Shown here piece after piece: positions 42,092 through 50,208 of a stretch of 64,000 bases of DNA. The notes beneath the pieces are model-generated. The model worked only from the letters and a program-made list of their open reading frames with translations. It was not told the DNA's origin and did not search any database. The stretch's first letter is position 1. Each line of letters begins with the position of its first letter. Source of the stretch: Ruminococcus sp. UNK.MGS-30 (GTDB lineage Bacteria; Bacillota; Clostridia; Oscillospirales; Ruminococcaceae); NCBI GenBank assembly GCA_000980705.1, contig LBCK01000002.1, forward strand, positions 248,001 to 312,000. Reading direction: 5' to 3'. A program made the translations under genes and the position numbers.

Positions 42092-42847
42092 ATGCAGAAG
42101 ATCTCGTTTAAGCTGGAAGTCTTTGAAGGACCTATGGACTTGCTCCTCAGTCTGATTTCCAAGCACAAGCTGAATATTTACGACATCGAGATCTCCAGTC
42201 TGCTGGAGCAGTATCTGGCGTATCTCGACCAATGCCGGGAACAGGATCTGGAACTTGCCGGAGAGTTCCTGGAAATGGCGGCAAGGCTGATCTATATTAA
42301 GACGGCATCCCTTTTGCCACGGCCGGAAGAGGCGCAAAAGGAGAAGCAGGCGCTCCAGGGCGCACTGATCGAATATGCGCTCTGCAAACAGGCGGCGCAG
42401 GTTTTGGCGCAGCGCTATGTGGGCGGAAAGATCTACACCCGTCCGCCTATGGAAATTGCAGTTTCGGCGGCATACGCCCGGACGCACCTGCCCTATGTGC
42501 TGCTGGAGACCTGGAACGCCATGGGCAAAAAGCGCTTTGCCCCGGAGGACCAGGCACGGGACCGCCTGCAGCGTGTGGTAACACGCCCGGTGGTCTCTGT
42601 CATGTCCAAGGTGGTCTACGTCATGCGGAAGGTCTATCATGACGAACACGTGTACCTGGGTGCGCTTTACGCCGATATCCGGGAACGTTCCGCACGGGTG
42701 GCGCTGTTCCTGGCGGTGCTGGAACTCACCAAGCACGGCAGGATCGGCATTAGTGAGGACGGCACGTATCTCTACCGCCGGACAGACTACCGCAGAAAAC
42801 ACGGCGCAGAAACCAGGGCAGATGCAGAATCTGCCGTCATGGTATGA
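42092..42847 (+). CDS. scpA: Segregation and condensation protein A
   Basis: A 251-residue kleisin. The N-terminal signature FEGPMDLLLSLISKHKLNIY is clear, with a helical middle and a C-terminal winged helix (TRPVVSVMSKVVYVM, ARVALFLAVLELTKHGRI). With ScpB and SMC it condenses and segregates the chromosome. ATG is 4 bp after the M50 stop; SD is weak (GGTGATG), suggesting translational coupling. Confidence 0.94.
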   Translation: MQKISFKLEVFEGPMDLLLSLISKHKLNIYDIEISSLLEQYLAYLDQCREQDLELAGEFLEMAARLIYIKTASLLPRPEEAQKEKQALQGALIEYALCKQAAQVLAQRYVGGKIYTRPPMEIAVSAAYARTHLPYVLLETWNAMGKKRFAPEDQARDRLQRVVTRPVVSVMSKVVYVMRKVYHDEHVYLGALYADIRERSARVALFLAVLELTKHGRIGISEDGTYLYRRTDYRRKHGAETRADAESAVMV

Positions 42848-43446
42848 ATCCACAGAATCGGGGAATGATAATGGAAAGAAACACCAGATCACCGCTATGC
42901 CTTATGTTGGAGGCGGTTCTGTTCGCCAGCGGCGAGCCGGTGACGCTCTCTCGGCTGGTACAGGCGTGCGAGGCACCGGAATCCACGGTGCTGACGGCGC
43001 TGAAACAGCTGTCTGCCTGGTATGAAAAGCAAAAGAGTGCGCTCTGTGTGCAGCAGCTGGGCGACAGCTGGCAGATGTGTACCCACACGGCATATGCGGC
43101 AGTGATCGAGCGTGCCATGGAGACCAAAAAGGCGGCACCGCTTTCGGCGGCGGCAATGGAGGTACTGACCATTGTGGCGTACAACCAGCCGGTAAGCAAG
43201 GGCTTTGTGGAACACGTCCGTGGCGTGGACAGCAGCTCCGTGGTAAATACCTTAGTGGAAAAGGAACTGCTGATGGAGGCAGGACGGCTGGATGTGCCGG
43301 GAAAGCCCATCGCCTATGCCACCACACCCCATTTCCTGCGCTGCTTTGGCTTGCAGTCCCTGGAGGAACTGCCGCCGCTGCCGGTGTCGGCTGCGCCGCA
43401 GGAAACCGCAGAAGAGACCGAAGAAACGGACACACCCACGGCGTAG
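42844..43446 (+). CDS. scpB: Segregation and condensation protein B
   Basis: A protein of 200 residues with two winged-helix domains (MLEAVLFASGEPVTLSRLVQ, AAMEVLTIVAYNQPVSKGFV, VVNTLVEKELLMEAGRLDVP). It is the kleisin partner of ScpA. The ATG at 42844 overlaps the scpA stop (ATGA); an internal ATG at 42871 with GGGGA before it is a credible alternative giving 191 residues. The C-terminal 30 residues are Glu/Thr rich. Confidence 0.93.
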   Translation: MNPQNRGMIMERNTRSPLCLMLEAVLFASGEPVTLSRLVQACEAPESTVLTALKQLSAWYEKQKSALCVQQLGDSWQMCTHTAYAAVIERAMETKKAAPLSAAAMEVLTIVAYNQPVSKGFVEHVRGVDSSSVVNTLVEKELLMEAGRLDVPGKPIAYATTPHFLRCFGLQSLEELPPLPVSAAPQETAEETEETDTPTA

Positions 43447-43467
43447 CGCAGAGGAGGCGAGCGGCAC

Positions 43468-44130
43468 ATGATCGGATGGCTGATCGTATTGGGCATCCTG
43501 GCGCTGCTGCTGGGACTGCTGCTGTCACCGCTGGTGTTTGCCTTAGACTATGACGACCCGAAAGACCGCTTTTTCTGGAAACTGTCCTGGCTGGGCATTC
43601 CGCTGCTCTCCAGCGAGGGCAAAGGCGTATTCCGGAAAAAGACGGGAAAGCCGGAGAAAAAGGAACGCCGCAAAGAACCGGAGACAGAAGAAAAGCCGGA
43701 ACACACCGACAAAAAGGGCAAGCTAAAGCGGTACTGGAAAATCGCACAGAACAGCCTTTCTGTGCTGCCGAAACCGCTGCGGCGTTTGTGGAAAGGGCTG
43801 TCGCTCCGGCATCTGATTGTGGGTGTCCAGGTGGGCAGATTTGATGCCAAGGAATGCGCTCTGGCGTATGGTGCGGCGAATGCGGCCGTATACGCTGCGG
43901 TGGGACTGCTGAGCAGTGCCATGCGTGTCCACCTGGAACAGCTGACGGTGCAGTGTGCCTTCGGGCAGGAACGCAGCCGCTGGGTGATCCGTGGCAGGCT
44001 GCACTTTTGTCCGCTGTCCGCACTTCTGGCGCTGGGCAGCTTTGCCATGGGCTATGTGATGCAGAAAAACCGGCAGGAAGATGCCGAGAAAGAACCGGCG
44101 GCGGAAAAAGAACACGCTGCCGCCCGATAA
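43468..44130 (+). CDS. DUF2953 family membrane protein
   Basis: A 220-residue protein with an N-terminal membrane helix (IVLGILALLLGLLLSPLVFA), a Lys/Glu-rich stretch, and a later hydrophobic region, matching DUF2953, which often sits beside gerW (ytfJ) in spore-forming Firmicutes. Function unknown. GGAGG lies 11 bp before the ATG; gerW follows after 15 bp. Confidence 0.82.
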   Translation: MIGWLIVLGILALLLGLLLSPLVFALDYDDPKDRFFWKLSWLGIPLLSSEGKGVFRKKTGKPEKKERRKEPETEEKPEHTDKKGKLKRYWKIAQNSLSVLPKPLRRLWKGLSLRHLIVGVQVGRFDAKECALAYGAANAAVYAAVGLLSSAMRVHLEQLTVQCAFGQERSRWVIRGRLHFCPLSALLALGSFAMGYVMQKNRQEDAEKEPAAEKEHAAAR

Positions 44131-44145
44131 ACAGGAGGTAAAAAA

Positions 44146-44553
44146 ATGCAGGAAAAGAAACCGATCCAGGATCTCATGGGAATCACAATGGAAAAGATGC
44201 GGGAAATGGTGGACGTGCAGACGATCATCGGCGACCCCATTGTAGTGTCGGAAAAGGTGACCATCGTTCCGGTGTCTAAGGTGTCCTATGGCTTTGCCTC
44301 CGGCGGATCGGATCTGCCGGTGAAGTCCAATCCCAAGGACTTGTTCGGCGGCGGTGCAGGTGCCGGCGTGTCCATCCAGCCGGTGGCTTTCCTGGTGGTG
44401 CAGGAGGACGGCGTGCGTCTGCTGCAAATGGATGAGGGCAGCGATGCCCTTTCCAGCGCCATCCGCTCTGTGCCGGAGGTAGTAGACCGCCTGGGCAGCA
44501 TCTTCAAAAAGGACAAAAAAGACGGCGATGCGCCGGAAGATGCTGAGGCATAA
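44146..44553 (+). CDS. gerW: GerW (YtfJ) family sporulation protein
   Basis: A 135-residue protein with the family signature VQTIIGDPIVVSEKVTIVPV and the glycine-rich FGGGAGAGVSIQPVAFLVV. In B. subtilis GerW is needed for germination in L-alanine. Preceded by AGGAGG. Neighbourhood with DUF2953 and dacF is usual for spore formers. Confidence 0.92.
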   Translation: MQEKKPIQDLMGITMEKMREMVDVQTIIGDPIVVSEKVTIVPVSKVSYGFASGGSDLPVKSNPKDLFGGGAGAGVSIQPVAFLVVQEDGVRLLQMDEGSDALSSAIRSVPEVVDRLGSIFKKDKKDGDAPEDAEA

Positions 44554-44620
44554 CCGGCGGCATTTCGCATGAAACCGTCCTGTCCCACATACACTGTACT
44601 AAAAACGGGAGGTATTGTGT

Positions 44621-45856
44621 ATGGGCAGTACATTTTTTCGGCGGTGGATCGGCGGCTTTCTGGCGGTGTGTCTGACGCTGACCGGAATGCCGGCGCTGTG
44701 CGTTTCCGGGGCAGAGCCGGCAGTTTCGGCGCAGTCCTGCATTTTAATGGAGGCTGTGACCGGAGAGATCCTCTATGAGAAACAGGCGCAGGAACAGCGT
44801 CCCATGGCGAGTACGACCAAGATCATGACCACGCTGCTCTGTCTGGAAAGCGGCGATCTGGACACGGAATTTCCCGTGGATACGGATGCCATTCACGTGG
44901 AAGGCTCTTCTATGGGGCTGGTCGAGGGCGACATCGTGACTAAGCGTGCGCTGTGCTACGGGATGCTCCTGCCGTCCGGAAACGATGCCGCCGGCGCTGC
45001 GGCAGTGAAACTGGCAGGGAACTATGCCGCCTTTGCGGAGCAGATGAACCAGAAGGCGGCGGAGCTGGGGATGACCCAGACCCATTTTGTCACCCCGTCC
45101 GGTCTCCACGACGACCAGCACTATTCCACGGCGTATGACATGGCGCTGCTGACGGCGGCAGCCATGCAGAATGAGACGTTCCGGGAGATCTGCCGCCAGC
45201 CCTCTGCAAAGGTCTGTTTCGGGAATTCGCCGTATGAGCGGTGGCTGACCAATTCCAACAAGCTGCTCACCATGGATGAAACGGTGGTCGGCGTGAAAAC
45301 CGGATTCACCGACGAGGCAGGGCGCTGTCTGGTGTCTGCCTGTGTGCGAAACGGCATTATGCTGATCTGCGTGACGCTGAACGACCGGGATGACTGGCAG
45401 GATCACGAGCGCCTGTACGACTATGGGTTCGGGCAGCTGACACCCACAGAGGTTTCCTTTCCGACGGACTGGAGCATTGCTGTGGCTGGCGGAACTGCTC
45501 AGCAGGTAACACTGATTCCCGAAGGCACCATCGTGGCAGGGACAAGGGACGGAAAAGCCCCGGCGCTGGAGTTTCAGCTGGAGACTGCGCCGTTTCTCTA
45601 TGCGCCGGTGACTGCCGGACAGGATGCCGGAACATGGAAAGCGCTCTGCGGCGGCAGAGTTGCGGCGCAGGGCAGGCTTTGCGCCGGAGAAAGCGCTGTA
45701 TATCAGAAAAAATCCGCAGCACCGCAGCAGCAGAGCTGGTGGAAACGGATGCTGCAAAAGATAAAAAAGGAGAAGAACCGGAAGTGGAAAAAATTCGAAT
45801 TCAAAAGCTGCTGGCAGATGCCGGCTATTGTTCCCGGCGGCAGGCAGAACAGCTGA
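44621..45856 (+). CDS. dacF: D-alanyl-D-alanine carboxypeptidase (S11, DacF/DacB type)
   Basis: A 411-residue low-molecular-weight PBP with a signal peptide. Active-site Ser64 in STTK, second motif SGND, third motif VKTGFT. It trims the terminal D-Ala of peptidoglycan; the operon suggests the sporulation-linked DacB/DacF type. The C-terminal ~40 residues (WWKRMLQKIKKEKNRKWKKF) are basic and could be a membrane-binding amphipathic helix; this end overlaps rluB by 73 bp. GGGAGGT is 7 bp before ATG 44621. Confidence 0.92.
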   Translation: MGSTFFRRWIGGFLAVCLTLTGMPALCVSGAEPAVSAQSCILMEAVTGEILYEKQAQEQRPMASTTKIMTTLLCLESGDLDTEFPVDTDAIHVEGSSMGLVEGDIVTKRALCYGMLLPSGNDAAGAAAVKLAGNYAAFAEQMNQKAAELGMTQTHFVTPSGLHDDQHYSTAYDMALLTAAAMQNETFREICRQPSAKVCFGNSPYERWLTNSNKLLTMDETVVGVKTGFTDEAGRCLVSACVRNGIMLICVTLNDRDDWQDHERLYDYGFGQLTPTEVSFPTDWSIAVAGGTAQQVTLIPEGTIVAGTRDGKAPALEFQLETAPFLYAPVTAGQDAGTWKALCGGRVAAQGRLCAGESAVYQKKSAAPQQQSWWKRMLQKIKKEKNRKWKKFEFKSCWQMPAIVPGGRQNS

Positions 45857-46545
45857 TCTCTGCCGGAAAAGTAAAGCTGAACGGTCACCCGGTCAAGCTG
45901 GGGGACAAGGGAACGCTGGCAGACCTGATTACCGTCAGCGGTGAACGGGTGTATCTGCCCAGAAAGAAACAGTATCGCTATCTGATGCTGTACAAACCAC
46001 GGGGCTATGTGACCACAACTTCTGACGAACTGAACCGGCGGTGTGTGATGGATCTGCTGGAGGACGTGGAAGAGCGTGTCTACCCGGTGGGACGGCTGGA
46101 CAAGGACTCTGAGGGACTGCTGTTGCTGACCAACGACGGCAACTTCGCCAATGGCATCATGCACCCCAGCCGCCATATCAGCAAGACCTATCGTGTCACC
46201 GTCCGTCCGGATGTGACCGAAGAACAGCTTATCACCCTGTCCAGCAGCATGGAGCTGGACGGCAAAATGACCCAGCCGGCAACGGTTGTGGTAAAGACCA
46301 AAGAGCCGGGACGTGTGGTACTGCTTATGACCATTCACGAGGGCAAGAACCGCCAGATCCGCCGGATGTGTGAATCCGTCGGGCTGGAAGTGGCACGTCT
46401 GCGCCGCACCAGCATCGGTCCGCTGAAACTGGGGATGCTGAAACCGGGTACTTATCGGGATCTGACCGCAGAGGAACTGCGTGCGATCCGCAACGCCATA
46501 GGTGCCGGCGAGCAGGCATCGACCGCAAAGGGCAAGCGCCGATAA
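45784..46545 (+). CDS. rluB: Ribosomal large subunit pseudouridine synthase B
   Basis: A 253-residue enzyme: S4 RNA-binding domain at about 1-60 (IRIQKLLADAGYCSRRQAEQ) and pseudouridine synthase domain with GRLDKDSEGLLLLTNDG (catalytic Asp in RLD). It modifies 23S rRNA. The likely start is GTG at 45784, 12 bp after AAGGAG, inside the 3' end of dacF in another frame. In B. subtilis spmA and spmB lie between dacB and rluB; here they are absent. Confidence 0.92.
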   Translation: MEKIRIQKLLADAGYCSRRQAEQLISAGKVKLNGHPVKLGDKGTLADLITVSGERVYLPRKKQYRYLMLYKPRGYVTTTSDELNRRCVMDLLEDVEERVYPVGRLDKDSEGLLLLTNDGNFANGIMHPSRHISKTYRVTVRPDVTEEQLITLSSSMELDGKMTQPATVVVKTKEPGRVVLLMTIHEGKNRQIRRMCESVGLEVARLRRTSIGPLKLGMLKPGTYRDLTAEELRAIRNAIGAGEQASTAKGKRR

Positions 46546-46603
46546 GATACGCAAGCTTTTTGCAAGGCTACCCTTGAAAAAATTCTGAGAGGAGGAACAG
46601 GCA

Positions 46604-47551
46604 ATGCCAATTTGTATTTCACCGGATCTTCCGGCATTTCACATTCTGTCCGAGGAGAACATCTTCGTCATGGACAGCGACCGTGCTGCGCACCAGGACA
46701 TCCGTCCGCTGCGGGTGCTGGTGCTGAATCTGATGCCGAAAAAAATTGAAACGGAATGTCAGTTCCTGCGGCTGCTCAGCAACACACCGTTACAGGTGAG
46801 TGTGGAATTTCTGCACGTCTCCAGCCATATCAGCAAGAACACATCCCAGAACCATCTCGCCACATTCTACCGAACTTTTTCGGAGATCCGGGATCAGTAT
46901 TATGACGGCTGCATCATCACCGGTGCGCCGGTGGAGCATCTGAAATTCGAGGATGTGGACTATTGGAACGAGATCTGCGACATTATGGAGTGGACAAAGT
47001 CCCACGTTTTTTCCACCCTGCACATCTGCTGGGCGGCGCTTGCCGGACTGTATTATCACTTCGACATTCCCAAGTATGACCTGGCGCAGAAGATGTTCGG
47101 CGTCTTTCCGCAGCACGTGCTGGAACCCCACTGCCAGCTGCTCCGTGGCTTTAACGATGTGTTCCATGCGCCCCATTCCCGTCATGCAGAGGTGCATCGG
47201 GAGGACATCGAAAAGGTGGAACAGCTGAAGATCCTGACGGAATCGCCGCTGTCCGGCGTGCATATTGTGGCAAACAAGAACGGCAGACAGTATTTCATCA
47301 CGGGACATTCGGAATATGACCGGGATACCTTAAAGGGCGAATATTTCCGGGACAAGGAAAAGGGCGCAGACATCGCTCTGCCCTATGACTATTTCCCGGA
47401 CGACGACCCCACCAAGGAGCCGCACTACAGCTGGGGATGCAGCGCTAACCTGCTGTTCTCCAACTGGCTGAACTACTGTGTATACCAGCAGACACCGTAT
47501 GATCTGACTTCCCTGGAACTGTACAACTGGGACTGGCAGGCAGGTCTCTGA
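46604..47551 (+). CDS. metAA: Homoserine O-acetyltransferase, MetA type
   Basis: A 315-residue MetA-family enzyme. Catalytic Cys142 (LHICWAAL), His235 and Glu237 (ITGHSEYDR) match the family numbering. Residue 111 is Glu (ITGAPVEHLKFEDV); Glu here selects acetyl-CoA and Gly selects succinyl-CoA in studied members, so this is probably an acetyltransferase although the family is often labelled succinyltransferase. It activates homoserine for methionine synthesis. GAGAGGAGG precedes the ATG. No SAM or T-box leader fits in the 58 bp before it. Confidence 0.94.
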   Translation: MPICISPDLPAFHILSEENIFVMDSDRAAHQDIRPLRVLVLNLMPKKIETECQFLRLLSNTPLQVSVEFLHVSSHISKNTSQNHLATFYRTFSEIRDQYYDGCIITGAPVEHLKFEDVDYWNEICDIMEWTKSHVFSTLHICWAALAGLYYHFDIPKYDLAQKMFGVFPQHVLEPHCQLLRGFNDVFHAPHSRHAEVHREDIEKVEQLKILTESPLSGVHIVANKNGRQYFITGHSEYDRDTLKGEYFRDKEKGADIALPYDYFPDDDPTKEPHYSWGCSANLLFSNWLNYCVYQQTPYDLTSLELYNWDWQAGL

Positions 47552-47603
47552 TGATCGCATAGAGGAGCGCTTGTTGATGCACAAGCATATCCACAGAAAC
47601 AGA

Positions 47604-47648
47604 AAAACCCCGTCCGCACCGGAGAGCCTTTGGTGCGGACGGGGTTCG
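47604..47648 (+). terminator. metAA terminator
   Basis: AACCCCGTCCGCACC paired with GGTGCGGACGGGGTT. Confidence 0.85.
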
Positions 47649-47697
47649 TTATGTTATCTCATTTCTGTACACGCATTGCAGAAGTGGGATTTCTTTT

Positions 47698-48951
47698 TTA
47701 GAGGTATGTGAGGAACTGGGATGCCAGAACCACCAGAACCAGTGCGATCGGATAAGTTGCCGCATAAGCGCTTGCAACGTTCGGTGTGCCGCTGGTGTTG
47801 ATGAGCGCACCCAGCGCCGGTGTGCTGGTCATGCCGCCGGTGATGGAACCCAGGTTGTTGAACAGGCTCAGCTTCAGCACCTTCTTCGCCAGGAAGAAAC
47901 CAATGAACAGCGGAACAATGGTCATCAGTGCGCCCCACAGGAACAGCAGCGGACCATACTTTTCCAGTGTCTGTACGAATCCGGCACCGCCGTCAACGCC
48001 GGCACCGATGAGGAACAGAACCAGTCCCCATTCCTGGAAAACCTCCAGCAGGTGCTTGTTGACCTTCATGCTCAGTTTGCCGATTCTGCCGAAGTGACCA
48101 AAGACCAGACCCATAATCAGCGGGCCACCAGTCGTTCCCAGGTTGAAAGAGCCTGCACCCAGCGGAATGTTGATGCAGCCCAGGATGGCACCTGTCAGCA
48201 CGGTCAGCGCAAATGCACCCAGACCGAACTTATCCATCTCAAACAGCTTTTTCTGTTTCAGCGGACTTTCCTCGCCGGTGTCTACGGATGCCAGCTTTGC
48301 ACGTTCTTCCGCCATGTTGGCTTTCAGCACCTTCGGGATGATCTGTACAAACAGAACAACGCCGATAACGCCGAACGGATATGCTACCGCATGACCGACT
48401 GCGATTTCCTTGAATACCGGGCTGCTTTCGCCGATCGCCTCCTGTGCAGCGGCAAATGCCGGGGTACTGGTCAGCGCACCGGACAGCAGACCAACGCTCA
48501 TTGCGGAGTTCATGCCCGGAACCAGCAGGGTAATCAGCGCACAGACGCCTGCGCCGGCAGCGATAATCACTGCACCCAGCAGAACATAGGACTTAGCGTT
48601 CTTTTTCAGATTCTTAAAGAAGGTAGGACCTGCAATCAGACCAACGGAGGTCACGAACAGGATCAGACCGAAACTCTGGATAAGCTTGAAGTAGAAGTTG
48701 ACAGCGTCCTGCGCCTCAACATCAGCAATCCAGGCAGCGATGCCGTTCTCGCCGAACGCCACGCCCTTGAAATGTCCCACAACCAGCGCAACCAGGAAAA
48801 TCGCAGCGGTTCCCAGAGAAACGCCCTTAATGTTGATCTTGCCCAGCAGATAGCCTACAACGATGATCGCAAAGACAAAGAACAGCACCATGACGATAGC
48901 AGACATACTGAAAATGTGGGTGCCTGCCACCTCGAACAGTTTTAGATTCAT
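47698..48951 (-). CDS. AspT/YidE/YbjL-type transporter without TrkA domains
   Basis: A 417-residue membrane protein with about 10 helices in two homologous halves. Each half carries a GALTSTPA / GGMTSTPALGAL motif (LLSGALTSTPAFAAA; LGSITGGMTSTPALGALI), diagnostic for the AspT/YidE/YbjL antiporter duplication. The regulatory TrkA-C domains of many relatives are absent. The substrate is unknown (aspartate/alanine exchange in AspT). AAGGAG precedes ATG 48951. Confidence 0.85.
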   Translation of the reverse strand: MNLKLFEVAGTHIFSMSAIVMVLFFVFAIIVVGYLLGKINIKGVSLGTAAIFLVALVVGHFKGVAFGENGIAAWIADVEAQDAVNFYFKLIQSFGLILFVTSVGLIAGPTFFKNLKKNAKSYVLLGAVIIAAGAGVCALITLLVPGMNSAMSVGLLSGALTSTPAFAAAQEAIGESSPVFKEIAVGHAVAYPFGVIGVVLFVQIIPKVLKANMAEERAKLASVDTGEESPLKQKKLFEMDKFGLGAFALTVLTGAILGCINIPLGAGSFNLGTTGGPLIMGLVFGHFGRIGKLSMKVNKHLLEVFQEWGLVLFLIGAGVDGGAGFVQTLEKYGPLLFLWGALMTIVPLFIGFFLAKKVLKLSLFNNLGSITGGMTSTPALGALINTSGTPNVASAYAATYPIALVLVVLASQFLTYL

Positions 48952-49066
48952 GAATATACCTCTCCTTGTGATGTTTCGTGGAAGTTGCCGGCGGCTCTCC
49001 GGTCGGACTTCCAGAAAAAACATTTGTACACCGGACGGAAACATCCAGCGTACAGCATACCTTATT

Positions 49067-49095
49067 ATTATAACTGATTTCATCTTTTTTGTCAA
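49067..49095 (-). promoter_or_regulatory. Promoter of the AspT-type transporter
   Basis: Minus strand TTGACA (49090-49095), 17 bp, TATAAT (49067-49072). Confidence 0.8.
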
Positions 49096-49271
49096 TATTG
49101 CTGATTGATATTTTGAAAAATATACGTTTTGTATGAATTTCCACAGGAAAAGTGTCGATTAGGTGAAATGTGGTACAAAATCAGAGGAAACAGTTCGAAA
49201 TTTTTAGGGAAGTTTCTTTGCCTGCGGCGGCGGATTTGACAGAGGGTGAGAAAATTGAATCGAATATAGGA

Positions 49272-49314
49272 TATAGAAAAATCGCCTGTAACTTAACGTC
49301 ACAGGCGGTTTTCT
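49272..49314. terminator. Bidirectional hairpin after the small ORF
   Basis: AAAATCGCCTGTAAC/GTCACAGGCGGTTTT with T-runs on both strands; it closes the small gene at 49321. Confidence 0.7.
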
Positions 49315-49320
49315 ACGGCA

Positions 49321-49416
49321 TTACCGCACGGAGCCATACAGCTTTGGGATTTGTACTGCCATTGTTTTTGCTCCGGGTTCTAAAGAACTAAGAAAGCGTT
49401 CAGTATTTTCCACCAT
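49321..49416 (-). CDS. Small ORF with its own promoter and terminator (31 residues)
   Basis: Peptide MVENTERFLSSLEPGAKTMA followed by VQIPKLYGSVR. It has SD GAGGTG 10 bp before the ATG, promoter TTGACT (49475-49480), 17 bp, TAACAT (49452-49457) and a terminator at 49272-49314. It is not hydrophobic, so a membrane toxin is unlikely. No family recognised. Confidence 0.4.
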   Translation of the reverse strand: MVENTERFLSSLEPGAKTMAVQIPKLYGSVR

Positions 49417-49518
49417 GATGATTTCACCTCTTTTTTCACAGACTCTCTCCTATGTTACCACAATTTTTTCCGAAAGTCAATAGACTACGAATTTAATCAT
49501 TTCAACACATTGAATTAC

Positions 49519-49664
49519 TTGATAAGAGAGGAAGAGATGGTGTATAATAAAATGTCATATCTTCGTGAAACAAAGATATGTGGATTGAAAAAATGTCTTG
49601 AATTTATTGAATGTTGAAAGACAAGGAAAACCGCCTGTGATGTTGTGTCACGGGCGGTTTTTCT
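49519..49664 (+). ncRNA. Possible small RNA
   Basis: TTGATA (49519-49524), 18 bp, TATAAT (49543-49548), then about 110 nt ending in the strong hairpin AAAACCGCCTGTGA/TCACGGGCGGTTTT with T-run (49626-49664). No convincing coding frame after the start point. Confidence 0.4.
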
Positions 49665-49681
49665 ATCTCTTTCAGTAAAGT

Positions 49682-50128
49682 TTATGCCTCTTCCAGCATC
49701 TCCTCCAACAACTCCGCCGCTGTCTCCACAAACCGCACGCACGGCCGCACTTTATAGTATTCCTCCGTGCGTGGCTGCGGATCCTGTTTCAGCTTGCCGG
49801 GCAGCGCCTGCAGCAGCTCCCGACAGACCAGGGTATCGTGTTTCTGCCGGAACTGTTCCGCCAGTTCCCGGATGCGGGCATAGTGGGCTTTCTTGCCGTC
49901 GTAGTCAGCCGGATCATCGTATCCCTTTAACATTCCTGCCACCAGAAACATTCCGGTCACAGCGCCGCAGGTCTCCCGCATACCGCCCATGCCGCCGCCG
50001 AAAGACGATGCCAGCCGCACGGCATCCTCCAGAGAAAGCCCCATTTCCTCGTGAAATGCGCCCACCACAGACTGCGCACAATTGTATCCTGCACGGAAGA
50101 GATCCCGTGCCTTTTCTGCATGATTCAT
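49682..50128 (-). CDS. C_GCAxxG_C_C family protein
   Basis: A 148-residue protein with the conserved cysteines of this family: YNCAQSV, GGMGGMRETCGAVTG, DTLVCREL and RPCVRFV. Members are proposed redox or metal proteins; function unproven. ATG at 50128 follows AAGGAAG. Promoter TTGACA (50207-50212), 17 bp, TATGAT (50184-50189) overlaps the 3' end of ppk. The hairpin at 49626-49664 serves as its terminator. Confidence 0.85.
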   Translation of the reverse strand: MNHAEKARDLFRAGYNCAQSVVGAFHEEMGLSLEDAVRLASSFGGGMGGMRETCGAVTGMFLVAGMLKGYDDPADYDGKKAHYARIRELAEQFRQKHDTLVCRELLQALPGKLKQDPQPRTEEYYKVRPCVRFVETAAELLEEMLEEA

Positions 50129-50208
50129 GCAATACACTTCCTTTTTGCAAAAATGCCAGTATGCGATCATACCGGCATTTGTTATCATAACATAGAAATC
50201 GGGATTTG

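Noticed and set aside
46546..46603. SAM riboswitch or T-box before metAA
   Set aside because: Only 58 bp separate it from rluB, and no conserved core or terminator is present.
49555..49617. 21-codon frame MSYLRETKICGLKKC... in the small RNA at 49.5 kb
   Set aside because: Its ATG lies at or before the expected transcription start and has no SD.
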